From Gonocerus acuteangulatus (lineage: Eukaryota > Arthropoda > Insecta > Hemiptera > Coreidae), in assembly GCA_946811695.1 (NCBI GenBank), contig OX328127.1, positions 45,456,611-45,520,610 of the forward strand: 64,000 nt of DNA. The letters are read 5' to 3'. The notes beneath the pieces are model-generated. The model was given only the letters and a program-made list of their open reading frames with translations. It ran no database searches and was not told the DNA's origin. Shown piece by piece: positions 32,985 through 43,820 of the stretch. A program made the position numbers and the translations under genes. Each line of letters begins with the position of its first letter. Position 1 is the first letter of the stretch.

Positions 32985-33443
32985 GGCCCAGTGCACATTG
33001 GAGAAACTGGTTTCATTGAAGCAAGCACACAGAAGGCGCGGTTTTCCATCAGTTTTGTGATGGATTGTGACGATTATGCGCTTGTGTTGTGGTGGTGGCT
33101 AAAAAATGAGAATAAAACCGCAATTACTGGGTTCACCCGTTGATTAGGTATCGGGAACACAGCTGTTTTGTTGCAGCTCGCGAACTAAAACAGAGATCCT
33201 GATAAATTTAAGGATTTTTTAGGATGTCGAAGTCAGTATTTGATCGCTTATTAGGGCTAGTAGATCCACTGATGAAACGTGAAACTGAAGCAATAGTAAC
33301 CGAACAAAATTCATGAAACCAGGTTTCATGAAATCAATGAAACTACAGTTTCGTGAAACTCTGAGTGCACCAACTTATGGTTTTTCTATCTCAACTTGAG
33401 TTTCACGTTTCACGAAATAACTTTCTTCGGTGTGTATCGGGCC
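32985..33443 (+). mobile_element. deletion derivative of a PIF/Harbinger transposon (intron C-D)
   Basis: Inverted ends GGCCCAGTGCACATTGGAGA and, in complement, GGCCCGATACACACCGAAGA, the style of Harbinger termini. Flanks TAA / TAT could be a diverged 3-bp duplication. It encloses a transposase remnant at 33060-33320 and a GAAAC-rich 3' part. Confidence 0.65.
33060..33320 (+). pseudogene. PIF/Harbinger transposase N-terminal remnant
   Basis: From the ATG at 33060 the three forward frames in turn give MDCDDYALVLWWWLKNEN, then NYWVHPLIRYRE with VAARELKQR, then DPDKFKDF, then FFRMSKSVFDRLLGLVDPL. These are, in order, the N-terminal blocks of Harbinger-type transposases (a (Y/F)WVHP block, then FxRMSxxxFDxLLxLV). 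At least three frameshifts separate them and the DDE catalytic domain is absent, so it makes no transposase. Confidence 0.7.
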
Positions 33444-34518
33444 TATGGAGTTTCATTGTAAATTTCAGAATATATAAAGTTTTATGAGGTCATTTTTGAA
33501 ACCTTGTTGCTAGATGAAGATTTAAAAAAACAACATCATAAGCTTATTCATGGAGGTACCTTCAATAGCTGAATGTGAAAAAATATCAATAAGTCAGAAG
33601 CTATAATAACGGAAAATATGAGTATAATCATAACCGAAGTTGCGTTTTTGGATATTTACTAACTACATATCACGCGAGATTATTACCAATGATTTCACTG
33701 ATAATCGGTACAGATAAGGCAGGCGAACGATTTTTTTTCTTTTTTAATCAGACAATCAGTATCGATTTCCGCTTGTCATTCAGGTCGTCTAGTCCTTCAA
33801 TAACCTCTGTAGCTTTATCCTTCAATGTGGGTTAATGTTCCTGGGTTCTGTTTTTTATTACTTCCTCGAATCTACACGACGGCGAATAAGTAGAATCATT
33901 CTAACAGAAAATTGTACCTTGAAACAAAATATTTCCGCGTTTTCTCACTTCGGAAACCGGATATGACCACGATCCGATGACACAATCAAGTCCTGACTTG
34001 AAATGTCAACATTACGGATACCATAAATCGCGAATATTTTGTTTGTGGTAGCTCTAGTATTCACTAAAGTGGTGCGATTTGTTGAAATTTGATATGATAA
34101 TATATCATTTAAATAAATTAATGAAGAACTCTAGCCAGCAGAACTTGGTGCATAGTATTCATACAACAAACGATCGAACGAGTTCGTTAACCAGTAAAAT
34201 AGATCCATCTAGGAAGGGGTAACTCCGGACGCATATTATTAACTTACTCATATATTACTTGAAAGGAAACTCACTATACTCGTCCCCAAGTATTGAGAAA
34301 TATATATTGTGAATATAAGCGCAATCGCTTTATTAGGAGGGAGGGTTTACTCAGAAACAAAATGATTAAAATGCCCTAAACAGCTGTATTTTTTCTCTCT
34401 GGCAACGAAAATCTTTATCCATCGAAAACAACTAACTAAAATATTTTGCGGAAACAAGCAAAAAAAAAAAAAAAAATTACTTGTATTTAATATTTTAGTC
34501 AGCTTTTAATATAATATA

Positions 34519-34581
<63 letters not shown>

Positions 34582-34949
34582 CCTCGTTTACGAAACAAGC
34601 TACATTGGATTCGAAACTAAAAAGCAGTAGCTAAAAAAAATCAGCTCGAAACACCTATGATAAAAGAAGAAATAGTTCTTATGCACCTGGAAAGAACATT
34701 TTCCAGAACATTTAAAACTTTTTATGTTTATTGATCAACAAGTTTATGCACATTCATCAGCATTGTGTCGTGAACTAACCTACTTGCTGAGGAATATTCA
34801 ATTCCATATCTACATATTTGTATCTGTAATCCTCAAGACACGGGAATTTTCACCTTTAAATGAATATCATTTATTTATTTATAAGTGGTTCTCTACTACA
34901 GTGTTTCACTCCTTCAAGATGGCACCTTTTTGATCTAATGAACCAGCAT
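33444..34949. other. intron C-D segment: DR1 relic, microsatellite, satellite progenitor
   Basis: GAGTTCGTTAACCAG near 34187 is an old DR1 landmark. (TA)n runs at about 34510-34580. At 34725-34800 TGTCGTGAACTAACC and CTTGCTGAGGAATAT match the 71-bp satellite unit of 27400-28535. No gene is supported. Confidence 0.5.
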
Positions 34950-35440
34950 TATGATAAAAATTTTGATTCCCTTATTTTCATATAAAGTGGTTTGAAAATG
35001 TCTGTAATGTCCCTGAAAGCCACTACTAATTTAGCAGATGTCTTCAAATGAGATAGTATAGTTTTGAGTTCTGTAGGTACGAGAATATAGTGTTTATGTA
35101 CTGGCTGCTGTGTTTAAGGAATTCCTTCATGTCATGTGGAATATTTAGTTTGTGCCGTCTTCTGGATTCCGTAAGTAGGTGTTTTACAGTAAAGTCTCTA
35201 TTCCATGTACCACAGGTTGGTATGTTAAGTCCTGTCATGAGATATTCGTGAGTCAGTCTTGCGTGACCAATTTTGAGTCAAGCTATTACAATTTCTTCTC
35301 GTCTGTTATCGCAGTACCTGGATGTTAGGAGTTGTATTTTTGTTTGTACACAATTTGTTGTCAGGTAGTCATTGGTCAAGTCTTAGTGAGTGATTGATCG
35401 GTTGAGTTTATGTTGTCTTCTAGCAGGGTTTGGTTATACG
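34950..35440 (-). pseudogene. 3' fragment of an RNase H-containing non-LTR retrotransposon
   Basis: On the minus strand, IGHARLTHEYLMTG is followed by LNIPTCGTWN and FTVKHLLTES, the usual end of an RNase H-plus-zinc-finger tail of Jockey/R1-type elements (PxCxxCG then TVxHLLxxC). The last Cys is replaced by Ser. The upstream part is frameshifted and the reverse transcriptase is gone. Protein-like sequence continuing to about 35780 may belong to it. Confidence 0.6.
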
Positions 35441-35873
35441 AAGCTGCTTGGGAACTTTTCTCAAAATCTTTATAAAGGCGTATTAATACCCTTAAAGGAG
35501 TATACATAGATTAATAATAGCCTAATTAACTGATATGTTCTTATATGTTTTGCATAAACATTTTATAAACTATTTCTCATGTTTTTTTTATTTTATGAAG
35601 AAACAATCGGGAATGGTGCTAATGACCTTTGCAAATCTAGAAGTGGAATCTGTATCAAGTTCATCGTCCTGATATGTAAATTTGAGATGAAGAAAGTCTA
35701 ACGAGGCAGTGTTAGGGTCAAGTGCAATTTCTTTAGCTATATCATTTTCTCCTCTTGAGGAGTCACGCTTTGCTATTTTCTAGTCACGAAGGTTGTACTT
35801 CTCCCATTCCATACTTATCTATCGCTAGTAGAATAATGGCTGGACCCAATGGAGGGTGAACGCCTTAACCAGG

Positions 35874-35958
<85 letters not shown>

Positions 35959-35985
35959 GTGTGTGTGTGCGTGTGTATATATATA

Positions 35986-36039
<54 letters not shown>

Positions 36040-36211
36040 CACTCAGCAGGGGGAAAAAACGGACACTTTTAATATTTTTAGTTCGCCTGTCAATGGTTAG
36101 TGGTTTTTGTTAATGTCAGTAATCTGGCTAGTGTAAAGTAGAAACGGACCATGCGTTCTCTGAAATAATCCCTGCAGTATTAATAGTGCAGAGGAGATAA
36201 GCCTAGGTTTA
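35441..36211. other. intron C-D segment with compound TA/TG microsatellite
   Basis: 35878-36036 is a compound run of TA and GTGT blocks with near-mirror symmetry. 35600-35780 may be remote RNase H-element sequence on the minus strand. Nothing else is recognised. Confidence 0.5.
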
Positions 36212-36430
36212 GCCATTGGTCTCGAGACCTGACAGATAAGGCTGGGATAGCCATTGGTCTCGAGACCTGACGGATAAGGCTGGGATAGCCATTGGTCTCG
36301 AGACCTGACGGATAAGGCTGGGATAGCCATTGGTCTCGAGACCTGACAGATAAGGCTGGGATAGCCATTGGTCTCGAGACCTGACAGATAAGGCTGGGAT
36401 AGCGATTGGTCTCGAGACCTGACAGATTGA
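36212..36430. repeat. 38-bp tandem repeat, about 6 units
   Basis: Units start at 36212, 36250, 36288, 36326, 36364 and 36402. Each contains the 12-bp palindrome GGTCTCGAGACC followed by TGAC(A/G)GATAAGGCTGGG. Differences are limited to single bases. The minus strand happens to stay open but 38 is not a multiple of three, so no conserved protein repeat is expected. Confidence 0.9.
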
Positions 36431-36454
36431 GCCCTCGCTTTCACAAGAAAATAA

Positions 36455-37196
36455 GGTAAAAATGAAGTTTCACGCCCTCAAAACCGATTTCTTTCAAATT
36501 TTGTACAATAACGTATTCGGCGCTAATGACCAAGTTGTAGATGCGCCGTAAAAAAAAAAAAAAAAAAAAAAAAATAACGTATTTTTATGCACTAAACACG
36601 AATACGTTAAAAAAAAACAAAAACCCCTTCGCATTTAACTACGAAAGAAGTAATAAGCACTAAAGTTCTCTGTTATGCGGGTTATGAGAGCTAATGTTAA
36701 CAACTAAATTTGTGACGACTTTAAGGCATACATGCTATGCGTTTCCGCTCGCTACGCTCGCTCAAGAAGATAACAAAACCCCAGTCAATCCAAGTTATTG
36801 TATTGACGCTGCGTCAACAGCGTATTTGTAAACACGCGCATGCGCAGATATGTAACATTGGGAAACAGAGAACTCTCATTTGAAATGTTCAGAAACCATT
36901 TATTCAAAAATATTGTTAATTTTAAGGGCATCCTCACCCGTCGTCACCTGTTGCTTCAGGACATACGTGCTATGCGTTTCCGCTCGCTCAAGAAGATAAC
37001 AAAACCCCAGTCAATCCAACTCGCTAAAATTAATAGAATTCTGTTAATTATTCTATTAACTTTAGTGCTTAATAACTTCTTTCCTAGTTAAATGCGAAGG
37101 TTTTTTTTAACGTATTCGTGTTAAGTGCATCAAAATACGTTATTGTACAAAATTTGATAGAAATCTGTTTTGAGGGCGTGAAACTTCATTTTTACC
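36455..37196. mobile_element. 742-bp long-TIR DNA element with 8-bp duplication and nested SINE
   Basis: Inverted arms start GGTAAAAATGAAGTTTCACG and extend about 150 bases. GAAAATAA flanks both sides (36447-36454 and 37197-37204). The left arm is interrupted by a SINE tail; the right arm shows the uninterrupted version. The interior has two copies of a block with CTATGCGTTTCCGCTCGCT. No transposase is left. The 8-bp duplication would fit hAT, P or Merlin. Confidence 0.8.
36518..36572 (+). mobile_element. truncated SINE tail nested in the 742-bp element
   Basis: CGGCGCTAATGACC, GTAGATGCGCCGT and about 24 As, bounded by AATAACGTATT at 36507-36517 and 36573-36583 (11-bp target duplication). 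The opposite arm of the host element preserves the empty site. Confidence 0.8.
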
Positions 37197-37204
37197 GAAA
37201 ATAA

Positions 37205-37675
37205 TAATAATACAGGAATTTTACGGGTAAAAATGAAAATAAGTAAAACACTGAAACATAAAACACTATTCTTATCTCACACTCATGTCTTTATATTGCT
37301 TCCATTATGTTATTACTTTTAGCAGAATTCCAAGTAGCTCAATAATGTAAATATTGGCCCCTTGGCAAACAGATAAGCTGCGAGTGTTAATCAAGAAAGC
37401 TACTTCAACGGACTAGTTTAGATTATTGTGTTTCTTCGAGGTATGGATATACCGATGGAGGTATAAAGCGAGTGGACAAAATGCACAAACACCTTGAAAC
37501 AACAGTGTTTGCTTCAGTGTTTATTAACAACAATTCATTGTTTAGAAGCGAACTAAAAATATTGAAGCCGAACATGATAAAAGAGAACATTGGTTAACTA
37601 TCGGAATTAGCTAAGCTTATTTTAGGAAGTAAACGGCGAAGGTGAAAAGTCTACAAAACCAAAGTTTGTTATTAC
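37205..37675. other. intron C-D segment, nothing recognised
   Basis: AT-rich DNA without repeats matched elsewhere in the window and without a supported ORF. Confidence 0.4.
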
Positions 37676-37830
37676 ATTTTTTTTATGGCGCATCGGCTTC
37701 AAGGCCATTAGCGCTTAGCTATCTAGATAAAAACATTCCCTGCTACAGACGGGCCTCGAACCCACAATTCCCACATGAATATCCAGTGTGTCTATCAGCG
37801 GGTAGATCCTGTTAGTTGATGATGAGTTGG
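37676..37830 (-). mobile_element. tRNA-derived SINE copy
   Basis: On the minus strand a B-box-like GGGTTCGAGGCCCG (about 37745-37760) precedes GCTAATGGCCTTGAAG, GATGCGCCATAAAA and an A run. The tail matches the family at 5400 and 36530; this copy also keeps part of the promoter, linking that tail to a tRNA-type head. Confidence 0.65.
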
Positions 37831-39053
37831 TTCGCGTATATTTGATCGGAGACACGTAATTATAGAAAATTTGTGGCGTTGCACTTGCGGTGTATAAATA
37901 AAGATTGACTCAAAAATTCGTTAGTATCAATGAAATATTTTCGAAATTTACGCTTTAAAAAATGTTTTATTTTATAAATCATGCGAACAACAAGTTATAA
38001 AAGTTCTGATCATTTTCACTTTCCTATTTTATTTCATGTTCAAAGTATTTTAATGAATCCCTTTAGTGACTGTTCAAAGGACTGTGCAGGAATTTTTGTT
38101 TGACAATACTCGTATCTTAGAAAAGTACATAATAAATACACTAATAATTGTACAACTAATATTATTATTAATTTGGTAATTAATTAATTAATAATAAACC
38201 CAAGAAATAATCTGAGACTGGAAGCAAGAAGTACAATCACCTGTAGTTCAAAGACCTTTTTGTAAAGGCCTGAACAGCCTATTGTACTCGTTTATAGTTG
38301 CCAACCTCCCTTGTCGCTGACAATCTCCACGCACACCCTACTTATTATTTGCATGCATTACTCACATGTAAACGAACTTATTTTTTTGTAGTTTTTATTC
38401 CATTCAATCTAATTCCATTAAGCCAATTTAATTGAATGCATACGCCATTGTCTTTTTTCGCTTATTAGATGAATGATTACAACTATTATTGGAGATATTA
38501 TATTAACACACAACTAGTAGTGAACAATCATTAACCATATTTAAAAACTGTACATTAGTAGTTTATGCCATACAATCAAATAGTTCTAATATGGCGTTAT
38601 TTTCTAAAATTACAAGCACTCTTGTATTCAAACAAGAACAAGAACAGGCTTGTCTTGATTACATTGAAAAATATATTTATTCGACATTTCTTTCATTTAT
38701 TATTTTAGGCAATGACACAGAGAATTGTTATAACGAAGAACAACAAAAAAATAATAAAACTTGGAGAACAGATCCTTCCGAGGAGCTTCTCTCAACGTTC
38801 CTAGACTACGGTGATGTTGCCTGATTGTATATTATTATTAATATTTTTTCATTAACTATTTGCCAATTTTTACTATTACCGTTTGCTTCATATATTCTAA
38901 CTATTAATTATAACATTATGTTCTAACCTATGCATTATATAGTCTAACTATTAATTAGAATAATTAGACTAATTACTGTCCAACAACAGTCAAACAATAT
39001 TAATTGTTATTAAGGAGTCAAACAATATTAATGCATGTTTTTATTTGTTGTTA
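37831..39053. other. intron C-D segment, nothing recognised
   Basis: AT-rich. The ORF at 38591-38824 (77 codons) has no recognisable domain and no coding signature beyond being open. Short direct repeats of GTCAAACAATATTAAT occur at about 38989 and 39017. Confidence 0.4.
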
Positions 39054-39093
39054 GCACCTGATGATGGCACATTTGTGTTGAAAGGCCTAGTGC
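39054..39093 (+). ncRNA. hammerhead-like motif with palindromic helix III
   Basis: GCAC + CTGATGA (39058-39064) + extra T + stem GGCAC/GTGTT (two G-U pairs) + GAAA + palindromic AGGCCT + A + GTGC, which pairs with GCAC as helix I. The core is conserved. It is a different sequence from the 25334 copy but has the same layout, including the extra base after CUGAUGA. Confidence 0.55.
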
Positions 39094-39174
39094 AAAATAA
39101 AGAAAATTTGTGGGAAGACTGAATTTTGTTTCACCCTCTGGAATTAAGCAACCCCACTACCGGAAAACATCAAT

Positions 39175-39217
<43 letters not shown>

Positions 39218-40418
39218 CTGTTCGCGGATTTCTGGCCTCCCTAATGGTCCGATGTTGATAAAATTTGGTACAAAAATCTGTCGCCCAATTTGAAAGGTCA
39301 AGTTCGTTAACCAGCAAAATCCGCCCACTGGAAGATGGCGTTTGGGGCGAAATTCGCGCAAAAATAATCGTAACTCTTACGTTTTTGAGTTCATAAGCTT
39401 GTAAGTACTCGTTTTATAGGCTTCTTTGGCTAGGAAAACGAATGAAACCATTTTCAAGGCGATAGCTTTAACCGTTTTTGAGAAAATTGGAAAAATAGTT
39501 TTTGAATACCGTTTTTGGTTTGGGTACTTAGAATCATTGGATTCAGTTGAAACATTTTCTGCATGTTCTACTTTCATTAAAACTAATATTTTGAAAGTTT
39601 TGTTACGTTTGGAGTTAAGGAAGGGTTAGAATAAAATATTTTATGAACAGACAAGAAAAGTTTTGGGAACCTCGTATACTTTCATTAATATCTCGAACAC
39701 GGTTGGGAAATAGTGGTAAGTGGATAGAAACTATTTGAAAGCTTTCTAAATTCTCTACAAAAAATATTCAAAAACTATTTTTGATTAGGTTATGTCAATC
39801 GGAGAAATAAGTGCTTAAAACTTCAAATACGTCTGTTTTGTTCTTAAGAACGGGTTTTTGTCGTTCTTTTTGTAATTTTTGTCTCTTTCCCTTTGTTTTT
39901 TATTGCTTTTTATTTTTTTAATTTCTTATGTTGGGAAAATGTTGTGTGTAAAACAGGATATGAAAAATGAGACCAATTTTCTGTTGCTAGAAATAATGTA
40001 AATTTTGGGAACTTTCATTAATATCTCGAAAACGGTTGAAAATCTTGGTAAACGGAAGAATACCATTAGAAAGCTTATTAAATTCTCTACATAAAAGGTC
40101 TTGATGAAAATTTTGATTAGGCGATGTCAATCGGAGAAATAAGTGTTTAAAACATTAAAGTAATTGATTTTGCTTATTCGAACTGTTCTTTTTGTCTGTT
40201 TTTTATTCCTTGTTATTTTTTAATTGCTTATAGTTGGATAATGTATTCGAAAATAAAGCAGGTTAAGTAAAATAACAAAAACAATTTATTGTTAAAAATA
40301 TAGAGTTCCAAGATTCCAAGACCTTGTAACTAGCGGGACCTTTTCTAGTGTTGCCAACCCTTCCAGGTAAGATTGTAAATCCTACGTTTCAAGACTGGTG
40401 GAACCAAAATAATAACTG

Positions 40419-40611
40419 TCGGGGTTCGGTCACTGCTACTTAATAAAACTACATTTTATCGTAAAAATGGTTTATTGTGCCGACGTATCGGCTTGAACTT
40501 CAAGCCTTCATCAGGGCTGTAAATACAAGTAGGACATATTTAACACTAATATATGCACATATCTATGTAAATATACCTTACATATGTATATATATATATA
40601 TATATATATAC

Positions 40612-40651
<40 letters not shown>

Positions 40652-40819
40652 TATACATATATAATATATATATATATACACATACACATATACACGCACA
40701 CATATGTACATATATATACCCACATACATACACATATGGGGTATGTATTATTAAGTAGCAGTGACCGAACCCGGACAATCCCTACCTTGCATCATCAACG
40801 GTCAACGATCTCCTCTCAA
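40419..40819. mobile_element. Penelope-like relic with inverted ends, 14-bp target duplication
   Basis: CAAAATAATAACTG flanks the insert exactly (40405-40418 and 40820-40833), and DR1 copies without the insert show the empty site. The left part carries GTTCGGTCACTGCTACTTAA and a minus-strand hammerhead motif; the right part carries the exact complement, TTAAGTAGCAGTGACCGAAC. The middle is TA/CA microsatellite. Inverted terminal segments are known in Penelope-like elements. No coding sequence remains. Confidence 0.75.
40479..40517 (-). ncRNA. hammerhead motif with a core mutation
   Basis: On the minus strand: GCC + CTGATGA + A + stem GGCTTGA/TCAAGCC + GATA + CGTC + GGC. Everything matches the 25334 motif except that the conserved GAAA reads GATA, so cleavage is expected to be lost or weakened. 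Confidence 0.6.
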
Positions 40820-40918
40820 CAAAATAATAACTGCTTCTATTTTAATCTTTCGAAATTAGACTAGGGATAAGAACGGAACCGCGCTAAGATGAGGCAGTTC
40901 CTGCGAGTCGGACTTTTT

Positions 40919-41814
40919 TGAAGTCCTTTTACCGTGATCTAATGAATTCCCTAGCGCAGGATCGTTTATCTAGATCAATAGATGATCGTTTACCTAGATT
41001 CATCCTTTATGTCGAAAACTATTCTACTGTGGGGAAAGGTGGCTACGTCTGTGCGGACTATAGAATAATTTTGTTTTAATGAATCTTCAATTTATTCATT
41101 TAGATTTTAAATATTACAATTTAATACAATACATTTTAAAGAAACTTTTCCCTGTTAAACTACCCCTGAATATGTGGTTCTAGATAATAAACGACATTGG
41201 TAATAAATCGTTGAGCGCTACGGCCCGGCTTTCCATGTATGAATAATGCAAATACAATACCCGCTGATAATGGAGAATTAAAAATTCCATCATGGCATCA
41301 TGGGACTGTCTGAATACAACCATCGAGCCGAGGGTTCTGTGCTTATCAACAGCTGATTGCTGATAAGCCTACAGCACGAGGGGCACTGGCCCCAAGTCCC
41401 TGCCCCCTGGCCGGTCTTTTTCCATCTACTATCCTATCGATTCGCTTTCCATTCCTACTTCGGCGGAATATGAACTCTTTCATAAGGATTTTGTTTTTTT
41501 TTAACCTTAAGAAATTAACACCAGCATCCAGTTGCTCTTGTTTTTTTTTTTTTAATTTTTTTTTCTTTACTATTATGCGACGTAAGACATTAAAAATTAT
41601 TTGTAAAACAATTAAACAAATAAGGAATACTAAAGATGTTTGTGTATTCAATTTCAGCAAGTATCTTGAAATACTTAATGTAGAGAAAATTATATTATTG
41701 TAAGCTAGTTAACAATCAGTGGGGCTCCTGGACTGCATTGAGGTGCGTCAACTCTTCAAGCTATACATTCAAGCTATATAAGAAGATATGCAAGTAATAA
41801 TAATGAAATATGAT
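40919..41814. other. intron C-D segment, nothing recognised
   Basis: A less AT-rich patch around 41330-41430 (CAGCACGAGGGGCAC, CCCCTGGCCGG) gives a minus-strand ORF at 41346-41660 with no recognisable domain. It may be a repeat fragment. Confidence 0.4.
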
Positions 41815-41995
41815 TTTAGCATAAATATGCTATAGCGATGACAAAACTGAAAAAAAAGTTACAAAAAAGTGCCCACTGGCGTTCGCGAATGCGCGATACG
41901 AAACAGAAGACTATGTTATACAGTACGTTACATAGGTTTGTCGCGTGGACCTAAGTCATATTTATGTTCCTGAATTTGAGCAGAAGGCTCTAAAC
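41815..41995 (-). mobile_element. 3' end fragment of an RTE-like element
   Basis: The complement matches 48360-48560 over about 180 bases (TTTAGAGCCTTCTGCT, GGAACATAAATATG, TGTATAACATA, GCATATTTATGCT), which there follows an RTE-type coding end. It is therefore a 3' UTR fragment of the same family. Confidence 0.6.
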
Positions 41996-42149
41996 GAATT
42001 TTTTTTTTTTTTTTTTTGGTTTATTTAGATTTTTAGGATAAACAACCACAAGGTTGTAGATTGCCCGATTTTTTAGTGCCGCCTATGTAAATAAATAAGA
42101 AATTAATAGGTAAAGAAAGACTAAAACGCTTTCAGCGAACTTCTTCCTC

Positions 42150-43820
42150 TTTTTTTGAATGAATGAATGAAAAGTTTTATTCTTATTCCGGGACACAAGT
42201 CCCATAGGAATAATTTTAAAATTACAAAATAAATGTGAATTTTACGTATAAACTTAAAAACTAATAAATGCTATCAGTAACAGTATATAGTGTACAGCTT
42301 CAATATAGACTAGGGGTTGGGTAAAACTTGGAGGGATAGAAGGTGGTGGAAGAGTCGGGATTTAAAGGTTTCTAGGTTGGTAGAATGGCGGACAGACAGA
42401 GGTAAGGAATTCCATAGCGAGGTGGCACGGGTGATGAATGATTTTCGAATATTGCTGTTCGGTGGGAAGGAATATAAAGATCGGAAGGACGAGATCGGGT
42501 GTTACGAGAGTGAACCGAGGATTTAAATTTAAGAAGTTGAAAAATATAAGAAGGTGTACGGGATTGAATTACTTGGTAAAGGACTGAACCGAGGAAGTAC
42601 TGTCGACGATAAAGAGGGAATAGCCAATTTAGCTCCTGGTAGAAGTCTCTGGGTATCCCGGGGATAAAACGAATGATACAGTTAATGAGGCGTTTGAGTT
42701 TTGCCTCGAGATCGCCAGAAAGTCCACCGTACACCAAACAACCATAGTCAAACTGGGGGAATAATAGGGAGATTACGAGGAGTTGACGGGTCTTCGTTGG
42801 CAGGAGATGGCGGGAGAGGTTGAGCTGTCTCAGGATAAATATGGATCAACGGGAAATTTGGGAAATATGATTTTTCCAGGAAAGGTTCTGATCAAATATG
42901 ATCCCAAGATTTTTAACTGATTTACAATATTTTATAGGGATGCTGTTAAGGTAAAGGGCTGGAAAGGGGGAAGTAGAACTTATGAGGGATTGGGAGCCTA
43001 TAACAATGGCTTTGGATTTGTCTGGATTCAGGGAAAGCTTATTAGCTGCGGCCCAAGCATTGATGTTATTAAGATCTACTTGCAGCTTGTGTACAGCATC
43101 TCGTAGCAAAGAGGGCTTAAAGGATAGTTAGATTTGGGTATCGTCGGCGTAAAGATGGAACTTGGAATGAGCTATGGAAAGAGGAAGATCATTGATGTAA
43201 ACAGGAAATAGAGTTGGGGATAACCAGGAGCCCTGGGGTACACCACGGGAAAGAGGAAGAGGGCTAGAAGGATTGCTGTCACGGATGACCACGTATTGGG
43301 ATCGATTGGATAGAAAGGATTGGAATCAGCTAATGGCACTGTTGAAAAAGGAAAGAGACTGGAGTTTGGTGAGGAGGATTTGATGAGCAACAGTATCAAA
43401 TGTTTGTTGTGAGTTGTTGGTTATCTATGTCAGTTTGAATGTCATGGGTGATTTTTATGAGCGCTGATTGAGTGGAGTATGACGGACGGAAGCCAGATTG
43501 GAGAGGGTTAAGGAGTTAATTTTGCTCAAGGTGGTTGGATACTTGAGATTGGACCAGGCGCTCTAAAGGTTTGGAAAGATTGGATAAAAGGGAGATAGGA
43601 CGGAAATCCTTCGGAGAAGAGGGGTTTGATATTTTGTTAAGAGGGCGAACCAACGCTGTTTTCTATTGAGAAGGAAAAGTCGAGTTTTGAAGGGAATAGT
43701 TGTATATGTGGAGAAGGATAAGAAGGATTGCGGGTAAGCAGGCCTTAAACAGTTTAACGGGAACAGAGTCTGGACCGTAGTCATTCTTTAGTTGCTGTGT
43801 GACGGATATTTTAGCTCAAC
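42150..43820 (-). pseudogene. CR1-like non-LTR retrotransposon, reverse transcriptase remnant
   Basis: Reading the minus strand from high to low coordinates gives a DYGPDSVP start, RPISLLSNLSKPLERLV, a LQSGFRPSYST block, then GVPQGSWLSPTLF near 43240, YADDTQI near 43140, NLGIIFDQNLSWKNHI near 42880 and a C-terminal region to 42372. Frame changes and stops interrupt it repeatedly. The 3' end is a (CATT)n-like tail near 42160-42180, next to CCGGAATAAGAATAAAAC. No endonuclease was found. Confidence 0.75.

Larger units (their letters stand above)
39178..40918 (+). repeat. DR1 copy interrupted by a hammerhead-bearing insertion
   Basis: Begins in a (TA)n run (39178-39214) and then follows the standard DR1 order to the terminus CTAAGATGAGGCAGTTCC, GAGTCGGAC at about 40880-40918. 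It has an extra interior duplication compared with 4132-5513, shared with 62610-64000. The insertion at 40419-40819 splits it. Confidence 0.7.

Noticed and set aside
35044..35238. independent small host gene with a zinc-finger-like CxxC
   Set aside because: The TCG...FTVKHLL pattern is the usual tail of RNase H-bearing non-LTR elements, and upstream sequence on the minus strand extends the match.
36097..36444. 115-codon minus-strand ORF with QVSRPMAIPALS repeats
   Set aside because: Translation of the 38-bp tandem array; the unit length is not divisible by three, so the apparent protein repeat changes frame between units.
38591..38824. 77-codon plus-strand ORF as a gene
   Set aside because: No domain, no signal of coding composition, and it lies within a large intron of AT-rich DNA where such ORFs occur by chance.
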